64,000 nucleotides of DNA from the NCBI RefSeq assembly GCF_004792695.1, contig NZ_SRXU01000007.1, forward strand, positions 62,001 to 126,000. Direction: 5' to 3'. The notes under the pieces were generated by a model. It was given only the letters and a program-made list of their open reading frames with translations, was not told where the DNA came from and ran no database searches. Positions 8,639 to 17,719 of this stretch are shown in pieces. The position numbers and the translations under genes were made by a program. This DNA comes from Sphingomonas naasensis. GTDB lineage: Bacteria; Pseudomonadota; Alphaproteobacteria; Sphingomonadales; Sphingomonadaceae. Every line of letters begins with the position of its first letter. Within the stretch, counting starts at the first letter, position 1.

Positions 8639-10183
8639 TCAGTGCGTCGCGGGCACGTCCGGCTTGAGCTCCTCATAGGCTTCATGCTCGGGCACATCGA
8701 TGATGCCGCGCCCGACATGGCTCTTGCGATAGCCATAGGCGAAATAGATCACGAGGCCGAGGCCGCCCCAGATCGGCAGCACCATCTTCGCGTCGAAGGG
8801 CAGCAGGAAATAGAGGCCGACGCAGCCGACGATCGAGAGCGGCGCGACGATCCACACCAGCGGAGTCCGGAACGGACGGCGGCGGCCGGGATCGGTCCGG
8901 CGCAGGATCAGGACGGCGAGCGAGACCATGAAGAAGGCGAAGAGCGTGCCCGAATTGGACACGTCGGCGAGCTTGCCGACCGGCAGGAACGCGGCGGCGA
9001 TCGCCACGAACACGCCGGTGATGAAGGTCACGATGTGCGGCGTCTTCCACTTCGGATGGATCGTCGCGAGCTTCTCGGGAAGCAGCCCGTCGCGCGCCAT
9101 GACGAAGAAGATGCGGGTCTGGCCGAACAGCATCATCAGGATGACCGACGGCAGCGCGAGGCCGGCGGCGAGGCCCATGAAATAGCCGGCCCAGTCATAG
9201 CCGCCGATCTTGAGCACGTGCGCCAGCGCTTCCTTCGAGCAGGCGAGCGGCAGGGTCGCGCCCGAGCTGACGATCTCGGCGCAGCGTGCGGCGAGTTCGG
9301 ACGAGCCCGGCGAGAGCACCTCGCCGTTGAGCCCGGTGACCGGCTGGGCGCCGATCATGCCGATCGCGCCTCCGGCGACGAGCAGGTAGAAGATGGTGCA
9401 GATCAGCAGCGATCCGATCAGCCCGATCGGCACGTTGCGCTGCGGGTTCTTGGTTTCCTCGGCAGCGGTCGAGACCGCGTCGAAGCCGACATAGGCGAAG
9501 AAGATCGACGCCGCGGCGCCGCCGACGCCGATGATGCCCCAGCCGTTCGGCGTGAAGGGCGTGAACTGGTCGCCCTTGATGAGCGGAAGCGTGATGATGC
9601 AGAACAGGCTCAGCGCCGCGACCTTGACCGCGACGAGCACGGCATTGACGCGAGCGCTCTCGGTGGTGCCGATCATCAGCAGCCAGGTCACCAGCATCGC
9701 GATGATCATCGCGGGCAGATTGACGATGCCGCCGGCATAGGGCCCGTTCGCGAGCGCCACGGGGACGTTGACGTGCACCGTGTCTCTGAGCAGCCCGACG
9801 ATATAGCCGGACCAGCCGACCGACACCGCCGAGGCGGCGACGGCATATTCGAGGACCAGCGCCCAGCCGACCATCCAGGCGAGCAGCTCGCCCATCACGG
9901 CATAGGTGTAGGTGTAGGCCGAGCCCGAGACCGGAACCATCGATGCGAGCTCGGAATAGCAGAGCGCCGCGACGGCGCAGACGAAGCCGGCGATGATGAA
10001 GCTGATCATCATGCCCGGCCCGGCCTTTTGTGCGGCCTCGGCGGTCAGCACGAAGATGCCGGTGCCGATGATCGCGCCGACGCCGAGCAGGGTCAGCTGG
10101 ACCGGACCTAGCGATCGATGGAGCGATTTTTTCTCGGCGGTTGCGAGAATGGCGTCGAGTGGTTTTACGCGCCCGAATATCAT
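8639..10183 (-). CDS. Amino acid permease (APC superfamily, CAT type)
   Basis: 514 aa with about 12-13 hydrophobic helices. The first has the APC binding motif VGAIIGTGIFVL (about residues 36-47), followed by MISFIIAGFVCAVAALCYSELASMVP. It probably imports cationic or other amino acids across the inner membrane. It differs from short APC members by an additional C-terminal pair of helices as in the CAT subfamily. The substrate cannot be assigned. Its own terminator follows. Confidence 0.92.
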   Translation of the reverse strand: MIFGRVKPLDAILATAEKKSLHRSLGPVQLTLLGVGAIIGTGIFVLTAEAAQKAGPGMMISFIIAGFVCAVAALCYSELASMVPVSGSAYTYTYAVMGELLAWMVGWALVLEYAVAASAVSVGWSGYIVGLLRDTVHVNVPVALANGPYAGGIVNLPAMIIAMLVTWLLMIGTTESARVNAVLVAVKVAALSLFCIITLPLIKGDQFTPFTPNGWGIIGVGGAAASIFFAYVGFDAVSTAAEETKNPQRNVPIGLIGSLLICTIFYLLVAGGAIGMIGAQPVTGLNGEVLSPGSSELAARCAEIVSSGATLPLACSKEALAHVLKIGGYDWAGYFMGLAAGLALPSVILMMLFGQTRIFFVMARDGLLPEKLATIHPKWKTPHIVTFITGVFVAIAAAFLPVGKLADVSNSGTLFAFFMVSLAVLILRRTDPGRRRPFRTPLVWIVAPLSIVGCVGLYFLLPFDAKMVLPIWGGLGLVIYFAYGYRKSHVGRGIIDVPEHEAYEELKPDVPATH

Positions 10184-10282
10184 TGAGTGGTCCCCTTCGC
10201 GGCGCCCGTTCGCGCCGCCCCTATTTCGAAAGGCGCGAGCCTAGCCGCAAAAGCAGCGCGCGCAATCCCTTAGTGCAGCGGC

Positions 10283-10660
10283 TCAGCGCGCCAGCATCGG
10301 CCCGAGTGGCCGCCCGGCGAAGATATGAACATGAAGATGCGGCACCTCCTGGTGCGCATCCTGGCCGATATTGGCGAGCAGCCGATAGCCGGTTGCGACC
10401 ATCCCCGCCGCACGCGCGACATGGCCGACCGCGCGGACGAATCCGGCGATCTCGGCATCGCCGGCCCGGGCCGCGAAATCGTCCCACGAGACATAGGGGC
10501 CCTTGGGAATCACGAGGATGTGCTGCGGCGCCTGCGGATTGATGTCGTGGAAAGCGAGGGCGTGATCGTCCTCGTAGACCTTGTTCGCCGGGATCTCGCC
10601 GCGCAGGATCTTCGCGAAGATGTTCTGGTCGTCATAGGGCAGGGTGGCGTCAATCGGCAT
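10283..10660 (-). CDS. HIT-family nucleotide-binding protein (HinT type)
   Basis: 125 aa. The histidine triad HLHVHIF (H108, H110, H112) is intact, preceded by the HinT-like start FAKILRGEIPANKVYEDD. Members hydrolyse nucleoside phosphoramidates. The ATG at 10660 lies inside the end of hisE (11-base overlap), so it is the last gene of the histidine operon; this hisE-HIT pairing is common in alphaproteobacteria. Confidence 0.93.
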   Translation of the reverse strand: MPIDATLPYDDQNIFAKILRGEIPANKVYEDDHALAFHDINPQAPQHILVIPKGPYVSWDDFAARAGDAEIAGFVRAVGHVARAAGMVATGYRLLANIGQDAHQEVPHLHVHIFAGRPLGPMLAR

Positions 10661-10970
10661 GGCGGCTGGCCTTCTCGTCGATGCCCGACACGCCTTCGCG
10701 CCGGGCGAGTTCGGCGCGCACGTCGTCGAGGCCGAGCCCCGCATCGGCGAGCAGCACCGCAAGGTGGAAGAGCAGATCGGCCGCCTCGCTGACGATCCCG
10801 GCCCTGTCGTCCTGGATCGCGGCGATCACCGTCTCGGTGGCCTCCTCGCCGAGCTTCTGCGCGATCTTGGCGCGGCCCTTCGCGGTCAGCTTTGCGACAT
10901 AGGAGCTTGCCGGATCGCCGGTGCGGCGTTCGCGGATCACGGCTTCGAGCGCGTCGAGGGTATCTGCCAT
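10650..10970 (-). CDS. hisE: Phosphoribosyl-ATP pyrophosphatase
   Basis: 106 aa. It hydrolyses phosphoribosyl-ATP to phosphoribosyl-AMP, the second step of histidine synthesis. The MazG-like motif KLGEEATETVIAA followed by EAADLLFHLAVLL gives the metal-binding acidic residues. ATG 10970 is used; upstream in-frame residues are Arg-rich and not family-like. It overlaps the HIT gene. Confidence 0.95.
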   Translation of the reverse strand: MADTLDALEAVIRERRTGDPASSYVAKLTAKGRAKIAQKLGEEATETVIAAIQDDRAGIVSEAADLLFHLAVLLADAGLGLDDVRAELARREGVSGIDEKASRHAD

Positions 10971-11002
10971 GCCGCCCCGGCTGCGGGAGCGACGCGCGGC
11001 TG

Positions 11003-11194
11003 TCAATCCTTGGGCGTGTCGCGGCGGAACCGCGCGCGCAGCCGGCTGCGCACGAACCAGATGGCGAAGGCGGCGCAGGCGAAGAGCGCAAGATCGGACA
11101 ATTCGGGCATGGCGCGCGCGCCGGCGACGCCGCTGTGCGGCGCGGCGGCGAGCGCGGGGCTGGCGATCAGCAGGGCGAGTGCGATGCGGAGCAT
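11003..11194 (-). CDS. Small two-helix membrane protein, unknown function
   Basis: 63 aa. An N-terminal signal-like helix (LRIALALLIASPALAAA) is followed by MPELSDLALFACAAFAIWFV and a basic end (RSRLRARFRR). The second half has the layout of a PEP-CTERM-like anchor (P-E motif, hydrophobic helix, Arg cluster), though the P-E-P box is not perfect. It lies inside the histidine operon between hisF and hisE, 32 bases from hisE. The function is not known. Confidence 0.6.
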   Translation of the reverse strand: MLRIALALLIASPALAAAPHSGVAGARAMPELSDLALFACAAFAIWFVRSRLRARFRRDTPKD

Positions 11195-11234
11195 GGGTTG
11201 GATGTAGCTTCAGCGGGTTTGAGAAGCGTTAAGT

Positions 11235-11309
11235 GCTCCTGCGAAAGCAGGAGCCCCGGGGCCCCATGCGATACCCTTCGAGTCTCTGGGCTCCTGCTTT
11301 CGCAGGAGC
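11235..11309. repeat. Inverted pair of GCTCCTGCGAAAGC-type palindromes
   Basis: Two hairpin units, GCTCCTGCGAAAGCAGGAGC at 11235-11254 and its inverse at 11290-11309, flank about 35 bases. The pair sits between the 63-aa gene and the hisF stop. The same pair occurs at 46328-46401. The arrangement is like REP/BIME elements. Confidence 0.85.
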
Positions 11310-11314
11310 ACGAG

Positions 11315-12076
11315 TCAGGACCGCACCGGAATCCCCGCCGCCGCCAGCGCGGCATGCGCGTCGGCGATGCTCGCCTCGCCGAAATGGAAGATCGACGCGG
11401 CCAGCACCGCGCTGGCATGGCCGTCGCGGATGCCAGCGACGAGGTCGTCGAGCTTGCCGACGCCGCCCGACGCCACCACCGGCACGGTCACCCGGTCGGC
11501 GATCGTGCGGATCAGGTCGAGGTCGTAGCCGTCGCGGGTGCCGTCGCGGTCCATCGAGGTGACGAGCAGCTCGCCCGCGCCGAGCGCGGCGAGCCGCAGC
11601 GCATGTTCCACCGCGTCGATCCCGGTCTCGCGGCGTCCGCCATGGGTGAAGACTTCCCAGCGCCCCTCGGCCACCCGGCGCGCGTCGACCGAGGCGACGA
11701 CGCACTGGCTACCCATCCGCTCGGCGATCTCGCTGACGACCTCGGGCCGCGACACCGCGGCGGAATTGACCGCGACCTTGTCCGCCCCGGCGAGCAGCAA
11801 CGCGCGCGCGTCGTCGACGCCGCGTACCCCGCCGCCGACGGTGAGCGGCATGAAGCACACCTCGGCGGTGCGGCGCACCACGTCGAGGATCGTGCCGCGC
11901 GCCTCGTGGCTGGCGGTGATGTCGAGGAAGCAGAGCTCGTCGGCGCCCGCGGCGTCATAGGCGCGTGCCTGCTCGACCGGATCGCCGGCGTCGATAAGAT
12001 CGACGAAGTTGACGCCCTTGACGACGCGGCCGTTCGCCACGTCGAGACAGGGGATCACGCGTGCGCGAACGCTCAT
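11315..12076 (-). CDS. hisF: Imidazole glycerol phosphate synthase, cyclase subunit
   Basis: 253 aa TIM barrel. With HisH it turns PRFAR plus ammonia into imidazole glycerol phosphate and AICAR. The catalytic Asp of [15 protein letters not shown] (D11) and the second Asp in SVDAR are present, with phosphate loops TVGGG and ASGG. The start codon directly abuts a 139-base palindromic repeat, and the GGAGG that serves as its Shine-Dalgarno lies in the last bases of that repeat. Confidence 0.97.
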   Translation of the reverse strand: MSVRARVIPCLDVANGRVVKGVNFVDLIDAGDPVEQARAYDAAGADELCFLDITASHEARGTILDVVRRTAEVCFMPLTVGGGVRGVDDARALLLAGADKVAVNSAAVSRPEVVSEIAERMGSQCVVASVDARRVAEGRWEVFTHGGRRETGIDAVEHALRLAALGAGELLVTSMDRDGTRDGYDLDLIRTIADRVTVPVVASGGVGKLDDLVAGIRDGHASAVLAASIFHFGEASIADAHAALAAAGIPVRS

Positions 12077-12215
12077 AGATCCTCCCCGGTACGGGGAGGG
12101 GGACCAAGACGCGCAGCGGCTTGGTGGAGGGGGCTATACGCGAGCGAGTCCGTCGTGGCGAACCCCCTCCACCATGCCTGCGGCATGGTCCCCCTCCCCG
12201 TACCGGGGAGGATCT
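12077..12215. repeat. 139-bp nested palindromic repeat filling the hisA-hisF gap
   Basis: The outer 30 bases (12077-12106) are the exact reverse complement of 12186-12215. Inner arms TGGTGGAGGGGG and CCCCCTCCACCA pair as well. The element runs from the base next to the hisF start to the base next to the hisA stop. On the minus strand it ends GGGGAGGATCT just before the hisF ATG, supplying a ribosome-binding site. Related copies are at 16575-16727 and 37157-37286. Confidence 0.9.
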
Positions 12216-12947
12216 TCATCGCGCCACCCCGATCGCCTCGGCCAGATCGAGCCGCCCGTCGTATAGCGCGCGGCCGGTGATCACGCCCTCGACGCCATCG
12301 GCCACATGGCTCTTCAGTGCATGGATGTCGCCGATATCGGTAACGCCGCCGCTGGCGATCACCGGGATCGACACCGCGCGCGCCAGCGCCACGGTCGCCT
12401 CGACGTTGCAGCCCTTGAGCAGCCCGTCGCGGCCGACATCGGTGAACAGCAGCGCCGCGACGCCGGCATCCTCGAACCGCCGCGCGAGATCGACCATCGA
12501 CACGTCCGAGACATCGGCCCAGCCATGCGTCGCGACCATGCCGTCGCGCGCGTCGACCGCGACGACGATCCGCCCGGGATTGCTGCGCGCCGCCTCGCGG
12601 ACGAGTTCGGGATTCTCGAGCGCCGCGGTGCCGATCACCACGCGCTCGACGCCGAGATCGAGCCAGCGCTCGACCGACTCGCGCTTGCGAATCCCGCCGC
12701 CCAGCTGGACCTTGCCGCCGAACCGCCCGAGGATCCCGGCTACCGCGGCGCCGTTGACCGACTCGCCCGCGAACGCACCGTCGAGATCGACGACGTGGAG
12801 CCATTCGGCGCCGGCGTGCGCGAACGTCTCGGCCTGCGCGGCGGGATCGTCGCCATAGACGGTGGCGCGGTCCATGTCGCCCTCGGCAAGCCGCACGACC
12901 TGCCCGGCCTTCAAATCGATGGCGGGGAAGACGATCAGGGCCGCCAT
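12216..12947 (-). CDS. hisA: ProFAR isomerase (1-(5-phosphoribosyl)-5-aminoimidazole carboxamide isomerase)
   Basis: 243 aa TIM barrel, paralogue of hisF. It performs the Amadori isomerisation of ProFAR to [19 protein letters not shown] carries the catalytic Asp near residue 10, and TDVGRDG and ASGGV form the second catalytic Asp region and a phosphate site. The ATG at 12947 overlaps the hisH stop by 13 bases. The N-terminal [12 protein letters not shown] matches the family start. Confidence 0.97.
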   Translation of the reverse strand: MAALIVFPAIDLKAGQVVRLAEGDMDRATVYGDDPAAQAETFAHAGAEWLHVVDLDGAFAGESVNGAAVAGILGRFGGKVQLGGGIRKRESVERWLDLGVERVVIGTAALENPELVREAARSNPGRIVVAVDARDGMVATHGWADVSDVSMVDLARRFEDAGVAALLFTDVGRDGLLKGCNVEATVALARAVSIPVIASGGVTDIGDIHALKSHVADGVEGVITGRALYDGRLDLAEAIGVAR

Positions 12948-13537
12948 GTCAAAAACCTCTCCAGCAGCGCGATGCCGTAGCGCTGGCTCTTCTCGGGGTG
13001 GAACTGGACGCCGGCCAGATTGTCGCGGCCGATCGCCGCGGTGACCGGGCCGCCATGTTCGGTGGTCGCCAGCAGCGCATCGCCCTCGAAGGCGAAGCTG
13101 TGCAGGAAATAAGCCTCGCCGGCTTCGATCAGCGGATGGTCGACCGCGGGAATCACGTCGTTCCAGCCCATGTGCGGCACGCGGACGCCGGGGGAGGGCG
13201 GCAGCTGCCGCACCGTGCCCGCAATCCAGCCGAGCCCCGCATGCGTGCCCAGCTCCTCGCCGGCATCGGCCATCAGCTGCATGCCGACGCACACGCCCAG
13301 AAACGGCGCGCCGTCTCCGAGCACGCGCTGGCCGAGCGCCTCGACCATCCCGTCGATCGCGCGCAATCCGCTGGCGCAGGCGGCGAAGGCGCCGACGCCG
13401 GGCAGCACGATGCGATCGGCTTTGGCGACCGCGTCGGGATCGGCGGTGATCGCAAGGCCCTCGGCGCCCGCCGCCTTGAGCGCGTTATGGACCGAATGGA
13501 GATTGCCCGCACCATAATCGATCAGCGCGACGCTCAT
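12935..13537 (-). CDS. hisH: Imidazole glycerol phosphate synthase, glutaminase subunit
   Basis: 200 aa class I amidotransferase that feeds ammonia to HisF. It shows [11 protein letters not shown] at the N-terminus, the nucleophile motif GVCVGMQ and the His/Glu pair in [10 protein letters not shown]. The ATG overlaps the preceding YCII-like gene by four bases (ATGA) and the gene overlaps hisA downstream. Confidence 0.97.
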   Translation of the reverse strand: MSVALIDYGAGNLHSVHNALKAAGAEGLAITADPDAVAKADRIVLPGVGAFAACASGLRAIDGMVEALGQRVLGDGAPFLGVCVGMQLMADAGEELGTHAGLGWIAGTVRQLPPSPGVRVPHMGWNDVIPAVDHPLIEAGEAYFLHSFAFEGDALLATTEHGGPVTAAIGRDNLAGVQFHPEKSQRYGIALLERFLTWRP

Positions 13538-13818
13538 CCTGCCAGCGCTTCCAGCCCCGGTGCGGTCATCGTCGGAGTGAATTCGGACAGTGCATAATCG
13601 GCGACGCCGTGCACTGCGAACGGATCGGCGGCGAGCAGCGCCTCGACCTCGGCGCGCGCGCCGCGCAGCAGCAGCACCCCGCCGGTCGGCGGGGTCTGCC
13701 GGCCCGAGGCGAGCATGCTCCCGTCGGCATAGCGTTCGCGCAGCCATTCGATATGCGCCGGGCGGTGGAGGTCCACCGTCTCGAGCGGCGCCTTGTAGGT
13801 CAGGATCGCGACGATCAT
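13534..13818 (-). CDS. YCII-related (YciI-like) protein inside the histidine operon
   Basis: 94 aa. It matches the YCII fold: an N-terminal strand (IVAILTYKA), HRPAHIEWL with the typical His, SGRQTPPTGGVLLL, and a C-terminal DPFAVHGVADY motif. The activity is not known for most members. It lies between hisB and hisH with one-base and four-base overlaps, so it is co-translated with them. Confidence 0.9.
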   Translation of the reverse strand: MIVAILTYKAPLETVDLHRPAHIEWLRERYADGSMLASGRQTPPTGGVLLLRGARAEVEALLAADPFAVHGVADYALSEFTPTMTAPGLEALAG

Positions 13819-14405
13819 CAGAGCACGCCCTTGGTGCTGGGGATGGCGTCCGCCTTGCGCGGATCGATCTCGATCGCCTCGCGCAGCGCCCGGGCGAGGC
13901 CCTTGAACGCGGCTTCGGCGATATGGTGGTTGTTGCCGCCGTACAGCGTCTCGACGTGCAGCGTCACGCCCGCGGTCTGGGCGAAGCTGTGGAACCAGTG
14001 CTCGAACATCTCGGTGTCCATCTCGCCGAGCCGCTTCTGGCTGAACTCGGTCTTCCAGACGAGGAAGGGCCGACCCGAAATGTCGATCGCGACGCGCGCC
14101 AGTGTCTCGTCCATCGGCGACAGCGCGTCGGCATAACGGCGGATGCCCTTCTTGTCGCCGAGCGCCTTTGCGATCGCCTCGCCGATCGCGAGCCCGGTAT
14201 CCTCGACAGTGTGGTGCTGGTCGATGTGCAGGTCGCCGACGGTCTTCACCTCCATGTCGATCAGCGAATGCCGGCTCAATTGCTCGAGCATGTGATCGAA
14301 GAAGCCGATCCCGGTCGAGACGGTGTAGCTGCCGGTCCCGTCGAGGTTGACGGTGACGTCGACCGAGGTTTCGCTGGTCTTGCGGCTGATCGTGGCGGTG
14401 CGCAT
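13818..14405 (-). CDS. hisB: Imidazoleglycerol-phosphate dehydratase
   Basis: 195 aa, the monofunctional form. It dehydrates imidazole glycerol phosphate to imidazole acetol phosphate. Metal-binding His clusters are intact: [26 protein letters not shown] and later [13 protein letters not shown]. It is the first gene of the minus-strand histidine run. Its promoter should lie in the 80-100 bases before the divergent sspB. Confidence 0.97.
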   Translation of the reverse strand: MRTATISRKTSETSVDVTVNLDGTGSYTVSTGIGFFDHMLEQLSRHSLIDMEVKTVGDLHIDQHHTVEDTGLAIGEAIAKALGDKKGIRRYADALSPMDETLARVAIDISGRPFLVWKTEFSQKRLGEMDTEMFEHWFHSFAQTAGVTLHVETLYGGNNHHIAEAAFKGLARALREAIEIDPRKADAIPSTKGVL

Positions 14406-14505
14406 GCCGCCCCCATAGCGCCCGCGCGCGTTCAGGCAAAATAGGCTTGCTTGGCCCCAAGCAGCATACGCTTGACCCGGCGGCGTGAAGCGCTACCCAA
14501 GGCCT

Positions 14506-14988
14506 ATGACCGGTCAAGTGCCCGATAGCCTGATTCCCTATGACGAGATCGTGCAGGAAGCGCTGCGCGCCGTGGTCGGGCGCGTGCTGGGCTCGGTCGC
14601 CGCGACTCAGGCGCTGCCCGGCGCGCACCATTTCTACATCACCTTCAAGACGCACGCGCCCGGCGTCGAGATTCCCCAGCGGCTGATCGAGCGTTTCCCG
14701 GACGAGATGACGATCGTCCTCCAGCACCGCTTCTGGGATCTGAAGGTCGACGACGAGAAATTCTCGGTCGGCCTCAGCTTCAATCAGGTCCCTGCGATCC
14801 TCAACATCCCCTTCTCGGCGATCACCGGCTTCCACGATCCGGCGGTCAATTTCGAGCTGCGCTTCCAGGCGCAGGACGTGCCCGAGGGCCCCGAGCCGCA
14901 CGAGGAGGCCGAGAATGACGGCCCCACGATCAAGCCGGCCGACGACGGCTCGAACGTCGTCTCGGTGGACTTCAAGCGGAAGAAATAG
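14506..14988 (+). CDS. sspB: Alphaproteobacterial SspB, ClpXP adaptor
   Basis: 160 aa. It delivers ssrA-tagged proteins to ClpXP. The fold core reads SLIPYDEIVQEALRAVVGRVL, HFYITFKT, PGVEIPQRLIERFPDEMTIVLQHRFWDL, then a Pro/Glu-rich linker and the short C-terminal tail VVSVDFKRKK that docks on ClpX. A GTG at 14485 gives a 7-residue extension of no family character; ATG 14506 is used. Confidence 0.93.
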   Translation: MTGQVPDSLIPYDEIVQEALRAVVGRVLGSVAATQALPGAHHFYITFKTHAPGVEIPQRLIERFPDEMTIVLQHRFWDLKVDDEKFSVGLSFNQVPAILNIPFSAITGFHDPAVNFELRFQAQDVPEGPEPHEEAENDGPTIKPADDGSNVVSVDFKRKK

Positions 14989-15006
14989 TCCGCACGCACA
15001 GTAAAG

Positions 15007-15114
15007 CGTCATCCCGGCCGAAGTGCCGGGATCCACTGTGCCGATAACGAAACCCTCGAACCGCTTTCTTCTCGTGAGCCGACCGGTGGACCCCGGCACA
15101 AGGCCGGGGTGACG
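15007..15114. repeat. Inverted pair of CATCCCGGCC-type palindromes
   Basis: Unit 1 (15007-15036) reads CGTCATCCCGGCC, a 3-base turn, then a GCCGGGATCCAC arm. Unit 2 (15086-15114) is the inverse of the same sequence, with CCCCGGC/GCCGGGG as its stem. They flank about 50 bases between sspB and fumC. This motif is abundant in alphaproteobacterial intergenic regions. It may also act as a terminator for sspB. Confidence 0.85.
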
Positions 15115-15179
15115 GATGGGGTTGGCGAACTGCCGCACTTCCCTCTAGAGCGCCCGCAAAACGCTCCCCGGAGGATCCC

Positions 15180-16571
15180 GTGACCAACACCCGCACCGAA
15201 ACCGATTCGATCGGCGCCATCGAAGTCCCCGCCGATGCCTATTGGGGGGCGCAGACGCAGCGCTCGATCGAGAATTTCCCGTTCGGCGCGATGGAGCGGA
15301 TGCCGCTCGGCATCGTCCACGCCCAGGCGATCGTGAAGCAGGCCGCGGCGCGGGTGAACCGCAAGCACGGGCTCGACGCCAGGGTGGTCGATGCGATCGA
15401 GGCGGCGGCGCAGGAGATCGTCGCGGGCAAGCTCGACGATCAGTTCCCGCTGGTGATCTGGCAGACCGGCAGCGGCACCCAGACCAATATGAACGTCAAC
15501 GAAGTGATCGCCGGGCGCGCCAACGAAGTGCTGACCGGCAACAAGGGCGGCAAGGCGCCGGTCCACCCCAACGACCATGTCAACATGAGCCAGTCGTCGA
15601 ACGACAGCTTCCCGACCGCGCTCCACGTCGCCACCGCGATCGCCACCCGTGACGCGCTGATCCCGGCGCTCGAGCAGCTGACCGCCTCGCTCGCCGCCAA
15701 GGCCGAAGCCTGGGATCACATCGTCAAGATCGGCCGCACCCATACCCAGGATGCGACGCCGCTGACGCTCGGCCAAGAATTCTCCGGCTATGCCGCGCAG
15801 CTCGTCAGCTGCAAGGCGCGGATCGAAGGTGCGCTCGACGGCAATATCCGCAAGCTCGCGATCGGCGGCACTGCCGTCGGCACCGGTCTCAACGCGCCGG
15901 CAGGCTGGGCCGAGGACATGACCGCGGCGATCAGCGACATCGCCGGCACCCGGTTCGAGAGCGCGCCGAACAAGTTCGAGCAGCTCGCCGCCAAGGACGG
16001 CCTCGTCTTCTTTTCGGGCGCGCTCAACACGCTGGCGGTGGCGCTCAACAAGATCGCCAACGACATCCGCTTCCTCGGCTCGGGCCCGCGCTCGGGTCTC
16101 GGCGAGCTGTCGCTGCCGGCCAACGAGCCGGGCAGCTCGATCATGCCGGGCAAGGTCAACCCCACCCAGTGCGAATCGCTGACGATGGTCGCGGCGCAGG
16201 TGATCGGCAACCACCAGGCGGTCACCGTCGGCGGCATGCAGGGGCATTTCGAGCTCAACGTGTTCATGCCGCTGATCGGCGCCAACGTGCTGCGCTCGAT
16301 CAACCTGCTCAGCGTCGGCATGGTGAGCTTCGCCGAGCGCTGCGTCGACGGCACCGAGGCCAACGAGAAGCAGATCGCCGACCTGGTCGGCCGCTCGCTG
16401 ATGCTGGTGACTGCGCTCGCGCCGGTGATCGGCTATGACAATTCGGCCAAGATCGCCAAATACGCCCATGAGAAGGGGCTGACGCTCAAGCAGGCCGGGC
16501 TCGAGCTCGGCCTCGTCGACGAGGCGACCTTCGATCAGTATGTGAAGCCCGAGACGATGATCGGGCGGTAA
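15180..16571 (+). CDS. fumC: Class II fumarate hydratase
   Basis: 463 aa. It interconverts fumarate and malate in the TCA cycle, without an Fe-S cluster. It shows [16 protein letters not shown] at the start, [13 protein letters not shown], the active-site [18 protein letters not shown], and the signature [15 protein letters not shown]. The start is GTG with a strong Shine-Dalgarno (GGAGG, about 15170). Confidence 0.97.
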   Translation: MTNTRTETDSIGAIEVPADAYWGAQTQRSIENFPFGAMERMPLGIVHAQAIVKQAAARVNRKHGLDARVVDAIEAAAQEIVAGKLDDQFPLVIWQTGSGTQTNMNVNEVIAGRANEVLTGNKGGKAPVHPNDHVNMSQSSNDSFPTALHVATAIATRDALIPALEQLTASLAAKAEAWDHIVKIGRTHTQDATPLTLGQEFSGYAAQLVSCKARIEGALDGNIRKLAIGGTAVGTGLNAPAGWAEDMTAAISDIAGTRFESAPNKFEQLAAKDGLVFFSGALNTLAVALNKIANDIRFLGSGPRSGLGELSLPANEPGSSIMPGKVNPTQCESLTMVAAQVIGNHQAVTVGGMQGHFELNVFMPLIGANVLRSINLLSVGMVSFAERCVDGTEANEKQIADLVGRSLMLVTALAPVIGYDNSAKIAKYAHEKGLTLKQAGLELGLVDEATFDQYVKPETMIGR

Positions 16572-16574
16572 AAG

Positions 16575-16727
16575 TTCCTCCCCGGAACGGGGAGGGGGAC
16601 CATGCGAAGCATGGTGGAGGGGGCTCGCCGCCTGGCGGGCCCTTTTCGTTTGACCGACGCACGCGCGGCCCGCCCCCTCCACCACGCCGCTGCGCGACGC
16701 GGTCCCTCTCCCTTGCAGGGAGGGGAA
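16575..16727. repeat. Nested palindromic repeat after fumC (same family as 12.1 kb)
   Basis: The left end, TTCCTCCCCGGAACGGGGAG, is followed by GGGGACCATGCGAAGCATGGTGG. The right end has CCCCCTCCACCACGCC, GGTCCCTCTCCC and GGGAGGGGAA, pairing with the left. The order of modules is the same as in 12077-12215. It begins 3 bases after the fumC stop. Confidence 0.85.
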
Positions 16728-16782
16728 CAAGTTTTGGATTCAACCGCTTACCCCCCGAATCACCAACGACGAAGGGACTCCC

Positions 16783-16977
16783 ATGATCGGCGACGCAATC
16801 GCAGGCTGGATCGGCAACCGCATCGATCGGCGCGACGGCGAGGGCGGCACGCTCGGCGCGCTCGCCGGGGTGCTGGCGTGGAAGGCGACCAAGCGCGTCG
16901 TCCCCACCGCGATCGCGCTCGGCGTCGTCGCTTATGGCGTCCACAAGCTCCAGCAGCGCCGTAGCGCCCCGGCCTGA
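16783..16977 (+). CDS. Small hydrophobic protein, unknown function
   Basis: 64 aa. The N-terminus is polar (GDAIAGWIGNRIDRRDGEGG), then come two short hydrophobic helices (LGALAGVLAWKAT and TAIALGVVAYGVHKL) and a basic end. A GGGA box precedes the ATG. I do not recognise a named family. It probably sits in the inner membrane. Confidence 0.65.
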   Translation: MIGDAIAGWIGNRIDRRDGEGGTLGALAGVLAWKATKRVVPTAIALGVVAYGVHKLQQRRSAPA

Positions 16978-17039
16978 CCCGATCCCTGACTCGACCGCTC
17001 TGACTTGACGGGGGGCGGGTCGGCACGCCAGTAGCGCCC

Positions 17040-17690
17040 ATGCCCCATCGTACCGAGAACGACCCGCACAAGTTCCGCCGCCGCGGCGTCCTCTATGTCC
17101 TGTCCTCGCCTTCGGGCGCGGGCAAGTCGACGATCGCGCGCAAATTGCTCGCCGCGGATCCGTTCCTCGAGATGTCGGTGTCGTACACGACGCGCCCGAT
17201 TCGCCCGGGCGAGGTCGACGGCGTCGACTATCATTTCGTCGATCTCGAGAAATTCCGCGAGATGGTGTCGAACAACGAGTTCCTCGAATGGGCGCACGTG
17301 TTCGATCATCGCTACGGCACCCCGCGCGAGGGCGTGAACAAGATCCTCGCCTCGGGCCGCGACGTGCTGTTCGACATCGACTGGCAGGGCGCGCAGCAGC
17401 TGTTCCAGCTCGCCGGCGGCGACGTCGTCCGCGTCTTCATCCTGCCGCCGTCGTTCAAGGAACTGCACGAGCGCCTGCTCAAGCGCGCCACCGATTCGGT
17501 CGAAGTGATCGACGCCCGCATGGCCCGCTCGGCGGCCGAGGTCAGCCACTGGGACGGCTATGACTATGTGCTGGTCAACGACGATGTCGAACGCTGCTTT
17601 GAGTCGGTCCACACCGTGCTCAAGGCGGAGCGGTTGCGGCGTTCACGGCAGACGGGGCTGATCGGCTTCATCCGGGGGCTGAACAAGTAG
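17040..17690 (+). CDS. gmk: Guanylate kinase
   Basis: 216 aa. It phosphorylates GMP to GDP. The P-loop is SSPSGAGKST, the GMP-binding region includes SVSYTTRPIRPGEVDGVDYHF, and FDIDWQGAQQL follows. Length and order match the family. A CG-rich palindrome (GGCGCGGCCGCGCC, 17700-17713) follows the stop and may end transcription. Confidence 0.97.
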   Translation: MPHRTENDPHKFRRRGVLYVLSSPSGAGKSTIARKLLAADPFLEMSVSYTTRPIRPGEVDGVDYHFVDLEKFREMVSNNEFLEWAHVFDHRYGTPREGVNKILASGRDVLFDIDWQGAQQLFQLAGGDVVRVFILPPSFKELHERLLKRATDSVEVIDARMARSAAEVSHWDGYDYVLVNDDVERCFESVHTVLKAERLRRSRQTGLIGFIRGLNK

Positions 17691-17719
17691 CGCGATCGAC
17701 GGCGCGGCCGCGCCGAAGA

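Noticed and set aside
8642..10111. 489-aa open frame on the plus strand
   Set aside because: Antisense shadow of the amino-acid permease.
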